The notes under the pieces are model-generated. The model did not search any database and had not been told where the DNA came from. It saw only the letters and a list, made by a program, of their open reading frames with translations. A program made the translations under genes and the position numbers. From NCBI GenBank assembly GCA_021432635.1, contig MU270039.1, positions 186,001-250,000 of the forward strand: a stretch of DNA of 64,000 nucleotides. Reading direction: 5' to 3'. Of the stretch, positions 56,494 through 64,000 are shown one piece after another; the first letter of the stretch is position 1, and every line of letters begins with the position of its first letter. Origin of the DNA: Thozetella sp. PMI_491 (lineage: Eukaryota > Ascomycota > Sordariomycetes > Chaetosphaeriales > Chaetosphaeriaceae).

Positions 56494-57620
56494 TTAGGCG
56501 ACTTTACAAATAATCTTGCCCTTGTTTCTGTTGCCCTCCATCATCTCATGTGCTTTCGAGATGTCTCCCCAATCGAATATCTTGTCAATAGGAACACGGA
56601 ACCGTCCGTCGGCCAACCCGGGAAGCGCCTCTCTGACGAGCAAGTCTTGTAGACGGCCCTGGTACTCCAACTCGCGACTCCGCAACCGGGTGCCCTCCAC
56701 TTTGATGCGCCGGCGAACAAATGCGCTAATGTCTATCTCTGCTGGGATGACGTTGCCAGATAAAAGGCCCACAATAACAATTTCGCCGTCCAGAGCAGTG
56801 CTGTCCAGATTACGCTGAAAATAATCCGCCCCAACGAAGTCAACGATGATATCAACCCCTAAGCCACCGGTAGCGCGGTCCAGCTCAGCTGCCCAATCCT
56901 CGTCTTTGTAGTTCCACGCAGTGGTCGCGCCTACAGAGATGCAGAGGTCAGCCTTCTCGCGGGAACCGACCGTAGTATAAATAGCAGAGGCCCCGTGAGC
57001 TTTGCTGAGCTGAATTCCGGCAAGGGAGACTGAGGAGGATCCTGCATGCCATAAAATGGACTTTCCCGGTGCAAATTTAGCCACCATGTACATCACTTGG
57101 AGTGCAGTTATCCAAGTCTCTGGGATGCCAGCTGCCACCTCCCATGGGATTGTCTTCGGCTTGCGGATTATCATTCTGGTAGAAACGGCAATATATTCGG
57201 CATAAGCACCTTATATGTATTGTGAGCAATCTTACAGACGATGGAACGCCGGATTGTCACTTACCCCCGTATGCCAAGCCAAAAACTTCGTCCCCAATCT
57301 TGTATTCGCTGTCGTCATTGTCGTCGGCTACTTCCTCGATGGTCCCCGAGAATTCGACCCCAAGGATGCTGGTTACACGGGGTGGGATGGGGTAGTTTCC
57401 GGCTCGCTGTGTAAGATCCATGCGATTGAGGCCAAAGAATTTGACCCGAATCAATGCTTCCCCATGAGCAGGGACTGGTCTCGGCACATTTGGTGATAGA
57501 AATAGGGATGAGGCTGGTCCTTTCCCACCCTTTATATCTGGAAAAGTCGTCAACATACGATTAGAAAAGCTGGATCTTGCATAGAAGATATGTCCTACCA
57601 ACTGCACGCATGAGAGCCAT
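56494..57620 (-). CDS. Quinone oxidoreductase-like MDR protein (PIG3 type)
   Basis: Three exons, 336 residues; introns 57538-57598 and 57210-57264. Exon 1 is only 22 nt and gives MALMRAVDIKGGKGPASSLF, the typical N-terminus, once joined. PAHGEALIRVKFFGLNRMDL and GVEFSGTIEEV match the catalytic GroES-like fold; ILWHAGSSSVSLAGIQLSKA is the nucleotide loop region. No structural-zinc cysteine set is seen, as expected for PIG3/TP53I3-like quinone reductases. NADPH-dependent reduction of quinones is the family activity. Start 57620 was chosen because only splicing gives the conserved N-terminus. Divergent from the hydrolase at 58228 (607 bp). Confidence 0.88.
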
Positions 57621-58227
57621 GGTACTTTGCCAGTAAGCTGAGGGTCGGTTGCCACTTCCGGATTAAGGTGGCAAGAGAAATGGCTCAGATGTTTGCTGAT
57701 CTTAAATATGCATTATCCTCACGCGAAATCAAGCGCGATATCTGCGCGATATCTAGTATGGCCGGAGATAGCAACTCGCTTTTAGGAACAGCTCATAACT
57801 CCGCTACTTGCCACTTCTGCTATCATTGTAGCCACAGCGGATAACCAGAAGTTACCATTAGACAGCAAACACACTACTACGGTTGGCGTAGGCAAGGGAA
57901 TGGAGCGTCGATTATTAATCACTCCCGGAAATGTGAAATCCTGCTCGGCTTTACTCCCTTTAAACCTGCTAAAAGCCATGCTATTGATACTATGCCTGCA
58001 GGCTGATCCGCGGTACCCCGTTGGGATGACAGGTCGCTCGCATAATAGCCCATACCTGCATTGTCTGGCCTTGTCCAAGGTTTAAGCTCCGTCGTTTTAC
58101 TTTTCATCTTTAACCTAGCAGGATTTGGATCGCCGCGTTGAAGTCGGAAGTCATACCCAACGACAACGCAGAAAAACCCAGACCCGGTTAAAGCTCACAA
58201 CCCCCGAATCCTTCTTTTATCTTCAAA
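57621..58227. promoter_or_regulatory. Bidirectional promoter, oxidoreductase/hydrolase
   Basis: 607 bp shared by two divergent genes. Contains an exact 11-bp tandem pair, GCGCGATATCT, at 57733-57754, a possible regulator site. No gene is seen in it. Confidence 0.45.
57733..57754. repeat. 11-bp exact tandem pair
   Basis: GCGCGATATCT twice in tandem, each copy carrying the palindrome GATATC. It lies in the shared promoter of the oxidoreductase and hydrolase genes. Confidence 0.75.
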
Positions 58228-59349
58228 ATGTTCTACTACTTTGAAGACAACTATATGTGGTCTTCCGCTGTTTTGCTCACGTTGATGGCGGGAGGGCAGC
58301 TAGGACAGATCGACAGGTGGCTTGCGCCACTCAGAGACAAGAAGCCGGACACAACGGCGTGGACGAGAGCTTGGAATGCTGCCGCACGGCAGCAATTTGA
58401 GCTCGCAGCCAAGGATGAGGAACACGGCTACTCATTTAGCGCAAGTGAAAGATACCTGCGGGCATCAACGTATTATCTTACCGGAGAACGACAAACGCCG
58501 CCAGGGTCCTGCAAGATGCAAAGCTACAAAGACGCCTTGACTTCCTTCTCAAGAGCCATGGATCTTATGACGGAGCCCCCAGAGCGCGTTGTTGTTCCAT
58601 CTCCTGACGGCGATCTCCCCGGCTACTTGATCAAAGTGACCAATAAGGCAAAAACTTCGCGGCCTCCCATTGTTGTCTTTTACAATGGATTCGATGTAGT
58701 CAAGGAAACTCTCTATGCTATCATCCGGGAAGAATTCGCCCGTCGCGGCATTGCTTGCCTCGTGGTTGACACCCCTGGCACAGGAGAGCCCTTACGCCTC
58801 CGAGGCGTACCGTCGCGGCCCGACTATGAGGTTCCGACTGCGGCCATTGTTGAGTACCTGGAAACTCGGACGGACATAGACGCGAAGCGCATTGGCTTGC
58901 TTGGTATCAGTCTTGGAGGCTACTATGCCCCTCGCGGCGCGGCACTGGAGCCTCGCATCAAGGCATGCGCTGCTTGGGGGGCTATTTGGGACTATGGTGC
59001 GATGTGGGACCGTCGCTGGAAGACTTCATCCAAGCTTACCTCAGTCCCATCCTGGCAGCTGCCATGGGTAATGGGAACTGAGACCGTGGAGGAAGCGCTG
59101 AAACGAGCCCGCGAGTTTACGCTTTCAGGAATCCTGGGACATCTGTCCCAGCCACTACTGATTGTCCACGGGGCAGAAGACTCAGGGGTATCGCTGGAAG
59201 ATGCACACCGGGTCATAGAGGAGGCTGGGTCGGAGGACAAGCAGCTCAAGCTCTTTGGCAAGGAAGAGGGAGGCTCGGAGCATGTCGGTGCAGATGACCC
59301 GGACCCCACGAGGCAGTTTATTGCGGACTGGTTCTTGCAGCACCTGTGA
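58228..59349 (+). CDS. Alpha/beta hydrolase, Ayg1/FrsA-like (DUF1100 group)
   Basis: Single exon, 373 residues. The catalytic triad fits: Ser228 in LGISLGGYY, Asp318 in HGAEDSG and His352 in SEHVGAD. PPIVVFYNGFD near residue 150 and the N-terminal helical part (residues 1-110, ARAWNAAARQQFELAA-like helices) match the two-domain FrsA/2,6-dihydroxypseudooxynicotine hydrolase group. In Aspergillus, Ayg1 of this group shortens a heptaketide by C-C bond hydrolysis in melanin synthesis. Here the neighbours are a quinone reductase, a regulator and a PRISE reductase, so a role in a polyketide or terpenoid route is possible. Cytosolic; substrate unknown. Confidence 0.88.
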   Translation: MFYYFEDNYMWSSAVLLTLMAGGQLGQIDRWLAPLRDKKPDTTAWTRAWNAAARQQFELAAKDEEHGYSFSASERYLRASTYYLTGERQTPPGSCKMQSYKDALTSFSRAMDLMTEPPERVVVPSPDGDLPGYLIKVTNKAKTSRPPIVVFYNGFDVVKETLYAIIREEFARRGIACLVVDTPGTGEPLRLRGVPSRPDYEVPTAAIVEYLETRTDIDAKRIGLLGISLGGYYAPRGAALEPRIKACAAWGAIWDYGAMWDRRWKTSSKLTSVPSWQLPWVMGTETVEEALKRAREFTLSGILGHLSQPLLIVHGAEDSGVSLEDAHRVIEEAGSEDKQLKLFGKEEGGSEHVGADDPDPTRQFIADWFLQHL

Positions 59350-60035
59350 CGATCTACTATGAAAGTTCTACTCTTGAGATAAAAGCATAACAATGCCTAT
59401 TCTTAAGAATTCTATGATCTTTGCTTGTTTCTTTATACTGAAATTTTGAATTGCCGATATATTGACCGAATTAAAGATGTGGTGTGATATTAGACTTGCG
59501 TTAAAAAGAAACATGCCCCCAGGAGAAACCGATTGTACGGACTTGCCTTCAATAGTGTGGGAGGTGTTTCCCAGGGAGAGCCATGAGCCACTATGATGCT
59601 GCTAGCAATTCGTATGCAACAGGAAATTGGGATAGAGCGGCAGAATGGTAGTTAGTCAAACAATACGTTGATAGCTAGGGTCACATTGCACTTAAAATAT
59701 TCTTGCCGAGAGGGAAACCGGCAAGTCTGAGGTTAAATACACTATTTTCCTTATCCGGTAATTTTGATGCTGCATTGAATCTCCGCAGGAGCGCTTTGGT
59801 ACATTGCCCCCTAGGTGTTGGATAAGGTTAAAAGCCAATCTGGTTTGCTCCCCTGGGCCATATCCTCGTGACCCCTTCCTTCCCTGTTTATTTGTCGCCT
59901 TTATCGGGCCGTTTACAACATGCGGATCGGGAGATAAGGCGAGTTTGTGGTGTTTTGGTCATGAACGTGTATGCTGGTGGCTTAACGCCGAGCAATCACA
60001 AAACGATATATTTGAAAGTGAGAGCAGGGATATGC
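59350..60035. other. Intergenic region between convergent genes
   Basis: 686 bp, AT-rich; short frames without domains. No gene is supported. Confidence 0.5.
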
Positions 60036-61761
60036 TTAAAGGGCCTCCAAATTTGATCTACCCTTTGGTTCTAAGGGCTGCATCTGATCTCCGTCGATCT
60101 TACCATAGGAGGAGTCCGCCCCGCGTGGCTCCCACCAGAGGTCAAGGAATTTGCGACAAAATCCCTCATCCCACACAAACTTGCGCAAATAATTTTCCAT
60201 CTGCGGCTTTTCCTGTACCTTTAATAGACTGTTGACGGTGCCCATTTGTGAGGAGAGCCATGATTCCAGGGTACTAGGGTCTCGTTCCACGACTACAGCA
60301 CCTACAAACAAAGCCCATAAAGCCACTTCCCGGTAGTCTGCCTTTGCAATGAGAGCCTGGCGCCATTTCTTGAGTTCTTCTTCCAGCCGTCCGAGTAGAA
60401 CTTTTACAAGTGGGCCTTTCCGTGGCAACTGACGCATGCCGGCAACCAAAAGGACATGGGATGCTAAGATGACTAGCTTGGGGCACGCTTCCTCGATTGA
60501 GGCAGGCAGGCTTTGAAGGTGCCTGAGAATTTCTACTTCTGCGAGGTTGAGAAGTATCCGAATCTCATTTGGCCCTCCGAGCTCCTTTGAACGGTATGCT
60601 GCGGCCAGTCGAAGCGGTATGAATATTCGTTGTATAGCCTCAGCGCTGTGTCCAACCAATCCGATGGAGTCGAGATTTGGGCAAGCTGCTTCTACCAAGA
60701 GATCCCGAGTGAGTGTCACTCGTTCCATCCCGTGGATTAGAGGGAAAATAGCACTCCGACCGACACCTGCGGCAGTTTGTATATCCGCCCTATTGACAAA
60801 TGAGCTCCGCGACAGAGTTGAGAATGGGTTGTAGGCGCTATCGCCACGCGGCATCTTACCAGTTTATTGCCCGTGCCACCAGAGGTTTATCTTTAAATAC
60901 CATGACATCACCTCGGGTGATTACAAGTCGTTGCAGCGCTTGCATATGCATATCTGCCTCGTAGAAATTTCCTTCTACAGCCTGTATACTGTCAGGGACC
61001 ATGTGCCAAAACTGGTCCTGGATGCTCACTGAGACATTGGCAAGGCTAGCGACCGCCGCGATGAGTGCATCTGATATCTGTGGCTGGCCAACCAACTTTA
61101 AGCTTACAGCCTGTATCAGTTCAGTTTTCTGTATCAAGCCCTCTCTTTGGACCACGGGCGAGAGAGCGGAGCTCCCAGCAGCCCAGAAAGCGGCTGAGAG
61201 CGCCAGAGTTGCCTTCATGATGAGTGGCTCAGACATTGCGTAGCCGAACCAAGGTCGTTCTCTATCCTCTCTGGTCATGTTCAAGCTGAATCGCGTTAGA
61301 ACTGTTGCTCCCAGTCAGTGAGTTCATAAATATTAAAGCTGTCAAGATGGCCTGTCTGCGGGTGGCTCAAACGCACAGTATTTGACCAGTGTATCAACCG
61401 CCGGGCTGTTCGACACGGGTAGGACGTCGAATGGATCCACTGAGGCGTTAGAAAAACGTTGCACATCAGTAGCCACCTCTCCAGAAGCCCCTCCCCTTCC
61501 CAGCTGTTGTCCCCGGCTTCGAGGACGGACCCCCCGGCTCTTTGCTGTATTCGCCGCAGCTAAGCGAAACCTTCCTTTCAGATTGCTTTTCAGCCGCACG
61601 GTGGCCTCGGAGGCGACAGTACCGGCCTCTGCACGATAATCGGAGTCTACTGTGACATTTCGTGACCGCATTTCCATGCCGCTGCGGATCGCGTGGCTGC
61701 GAATTGCTGCATTGGCTGGGGTTGGCGCTCCACCTGAGACAATGAATTCATATTCGGGCAT
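60036..61761 (-). CDS. Fungal-specific transcription factor-like protein without zinc cluster
   Basis: Three exons, 526 residues; introns 61302-61376 and 60790-60859. The N-terminus (MPEYEFIVSGGAPTPANAAIRS, shortened here to its first part) followed by a basic stretch and DPFDVLPV is typical of Sordariomycete proteins with a Fungal_trans_2-like middle region but no Zn2Cys6 cluster (sometimes annotated as tachykinin family proteins). Splicing gives LVKYFLTRFSLNMTREDR and INWADIQTAAGVG; without it the frame ends in TGA soon after 61372. It could be a regulator lacking its own DNA-binding part. Divergent from the PRISE gene (684 bp). Exact role unknown. Confidence 0.75.
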
Positions 61762-62445
61762 TTCAAAACCAGAAGCACTTGAGCCAAGCCGGGTTGAGCC
61801 GCCGTCCGAACGCCAAGAGGCAATGTGCTTGTGCTCTATGTCAAGAACCAATGTGGTGGACTACCTTGATATGCCAGACTCGCCATGCCTTGGCCTCCTC
61901 TATTGCGTAATTCCATTAGTAAGCTAAGAGGCGGGCAAACCACTCCGGACCAGGGAACGTCGGAAGGGACTAGATCCAATCATGAGATACCACAAATAAC
62001 ACTAGGTAGTAGGCGTTCGTGCGGCATGCGGGGAACTTCTTTGCTAAGGGCGACCTTTGCTGACGCTATCGGGCTAGCTGCATGTCCGTACCACGGAACT
62101 CTATTTCTACCCGACGAAAATAGCCCTTTCTGGAATATAGTTGCTTACTTAACCGAAATGCATGAAACCTATAGTTATTGGGTCCTAGGAGAGGGGTTTA
62201 CTGAATGTCGTCGTGCTGGCGCGTGGCAATGAAGGCACAGCGGCTGGCCGTCCTAATTACATGGTAATTCACCTACCCCTGACCACTCAAGTACCCCCAG
62301 CTTGGATGGCTTATCCAATCCATTCCCGCACTAGATCCAAGAATAAGAGTAGCACTATATAGTAGAAAGTGTATCGCGGACATATTGATCTTTGCCGTTT
62401 TATTTCTTGTCTATTATACCGATTTACTGTCCCGACCTAGACACT
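61762..62445. promoter_or_regulatory. Bidirectional promoter, regulator/PRISE reductase
   Basis: 684 bp between the divergent TF-like gene and the PRISE gene. No gene is seen. No clear paired CGG/CCG site can be assigned by eye. Confidence 0.4.
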
Positions 62446-63728
62446 ATGACGTCCAAGCACTTCCTGAAGCCTCCGGAGATGTTCTTGGGCCTGCCCGCCT
62501 ATCCCCAGGGTCAGACTAAACACTCAGTCCTCATCGCGGGCGCCAATGGGATCACAGGTTCTCAACTGGTGGCTACATTGCGTGAAAGCCCCGACCGATG
62601 GGATACCATTTATGCACTGAGCAGGAAGACGCCAGCTAATCCAATTGGAGGTAGTGTGAACTACTTGACGATTGATCTTCTAAGCTCCCCTGAAGAGATA
62701 GCTGCCCAGCTCAGGGCGACCAAACCAATGTTTGTGATCACCGCTTGTGCCTCAGTAATATGAATGCAGAGTATAACTGACCGAGACAGTGATTTCGTTT
62801 TCTTTGCAGCGTATATACAGCCGCCGCCGATGCCCGGAGAGGCTCTATGGTCGGACACCGCGGAGACGGAACGGGTCAATAGTGAGCTGATATACGCTCT
62901 ATCTATCGCTTTCCTACAGTGCAGCTGACAATTTTCACAGTGCTCCTACTCTCAAACCTCTTGTCTGCACTGGTAATCAGCGAGAGGGTTCCAAAACGAT
63001 TCATCCTCCAGACCGGCGCTAAGCACTACGGAGTACATATCGGCCCGACGTTGTCGCCGATGGAGGAATCGGACCCTCGCTACTTGCGAAAAGCCAACTT
63101 TTACTTCCCCCAGGAAGACCTACTCTGGAAGTGGGCAGCAGAAAACCAAGTGTCGTGGAATGTAACACGCCCAGGATTTATCATTGGTGCCGTGCCTGAG
63201 ACAGCAATGAGCATAGCTCTTGGCTTGGCGCTCTACGCATCTGTACAGAAAGAGCTGGGCAAGCCACTTGAATTCTATGGCGACGGCGCTGCTTGGGCGA
63301 TCGACAAGCAGGTGACAAATGCTCACCTCATCTCCTATCACGCGGAGTGGCTCTTACTAACTCCTGGCACGGAAAATGAGATTCTTAATGTGGCAGATGG
63401 GGGGCAGTTTAGTTATGGAAAACTTTGGCCCATTCTTGCTGCCCTCTTCGGAGTGGACTACCAAGTTCCCGAGGAAGACAGCAAGGCATACCAAACCATA
63501 ACCATGCCAGAAGCCAACCCTCCGCGTGGCTTTGGGCCGGCGGGGGAGTTCAAAGTGAGAGCTACGTATGATGCCTGGAGTGTCCTGCCAGAAGTCAAGG
63601 AGAAATGGGCAGAGATCAAGTCAAAGTACGGCCTTCAGCACCGTACGGATCCATTTGAGAATCACCAAGATGTCTTCGGCCTGCTAGACGGCGAACTCCT
63701 AGGAAATTGGGGTCGAAGCATAAGGTAA
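62446..63728 (+). CDS. PRISE-type SDR (iridoid synthase/progesterone 5-beta-reductase-like)
   Basis: Three exons, 387 residues; introns 62730-62789 and 62882-62940. Glycine-rich loop AGANGITG at residues 31-38; after splicing DFVFFAAYIQPPPMPGEALW, then LQTGAKHYGVHIGP with the catalytic Lys. The motif that is usually NFYYxxED appears as NFYFPQED, one Tyr replaced by Phe. These NADPH-dependent enzymes reduce enones (1,4-addition of hydride) in plants and are frequent, little-studied genes in fungi. Start ATG 62446 gives a normal short N-terminus. High confidence in family; substrate unknown. Confidence 0.87.
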
Positions 63729-64000
63729 GAGATGACCCACACCCGCACCTATAAGTCTCGTTCTCTAAGTTAACCGTGGATGAAGCATGAATAAGAATCG
63801 GAAGCTGGGTTGGCAGGGGTTTGTGGACTCGTATGATAGCTTTGTCGCAACATTCGAGAATCTTGCAAAACTCAAGATGATTCCTCCGATAGAACATACT
63901 AGTCCGTTGAGGGTCCAATATGTTGGATACTAGTGAGGCATGCTCTAAAAATTACGCTAATGTCACTATGTTCCAACGGCATCGCTTATGCTTGTGAATA
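63729..64000. other. Window end, no gene seen
   Basis: 272 bp after the PRISE stop with no supported gene; the next gene lies outside the window. Confidence 0.5.

Noticed and set aside
59804-60235. 143-codon plus-strand frame overlapping the TF-like gene end
   Set aside because: Overlaps the real coding end antisense; no domain.
61342-61375. TGA at the end of the first frame of the TF-like gene, first taken as a break
   Set aside because: A GTGCGT donor at 61376 and an acceptor before 61301 join the frames in phase and give a conserved sequence.
1-64000. tRNA genes, CRISPR arrays, transposases, LTR or viral remnants
   Set aside because: Read for B-box-like GTTCGA patterns, regular spaced repeats, DDE or reverse-transcriptase-like frames and long terminal repeats; none convincing was found.

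Overview
The window looks like about 64 kb of a filamentous ascomycete (Pezizomycotina, probably Sordariomycetes; no species is claimed). The basis is intron-split genes with short GT-AG introns of 45-139 nt, some with CTRAC-like branch sites, GC-ending codons, two Zn2Cys6 regulators, DUF3433 and fungal MFS transporters, and secreted fungal enzymes. I modelled 28 protein-coding loci by joining open frames across GT-AG introns and checking phase by hand. No tRNA, rRNA, CRISPR array, intact transposon or viral element was found. Exon coordinates are predictions without transcript support.

Left part (1-19 kb): a gene-empty stretch to about 4.1 kb, then an SMP-30-like beta-propeller, a sulfotransferase-like P-loop protein, a DHA1 drug transporter, a 1297-residue double-DUF3433 membrane protein, a weak hypothetical gene, and a Zn2Cys6 regulator.

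Middle part (20-36.5 kb): a dense run of small-molecule enzymes. These are an amidohydrolase, a GNAT acetyltransferase, a proline iminopeptidase, a seven-bladed lactonase, a metal-dependent cyclase, a class II aldolase/adducin protein, an anion:cation symporter-type MFS transporter, an AtuA-DUF4387 fusion and a D-2-hydroxyacid dehydrogenase. A cysteine-rich GPI-type gene without a visible start lies among them. Lactone opening, acid ring opening, aldol-type chemistry, hydroxyacid oxidation and organic anion uptake would fit one catabolic route. This is the best candidate for an undescribed system here, but the substrate cannot be read from sequence.

Right part (37-64 kb): a small secreted membrane-tethered protein, a PrnB/indoleamine-dioxygenase-like protein with an N-terminal membrane anchor, a CE3-type esterase, an SRPBCC protein, an SDR, a second Zn2Cys6 regulator with an intron inside the zinc cluster, a LaeA-like methyltransferase, and an eight-exon secreted subtilase with a 22-nt micro-exon. 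The last 7.5 kb holds a quinone oxidoreductase, an Ayg1/FrsA-like hydrolase, a Fungal_trans_2-type regulator and a PRISE-type reductase, a second possible cluster that may continue past the window end.
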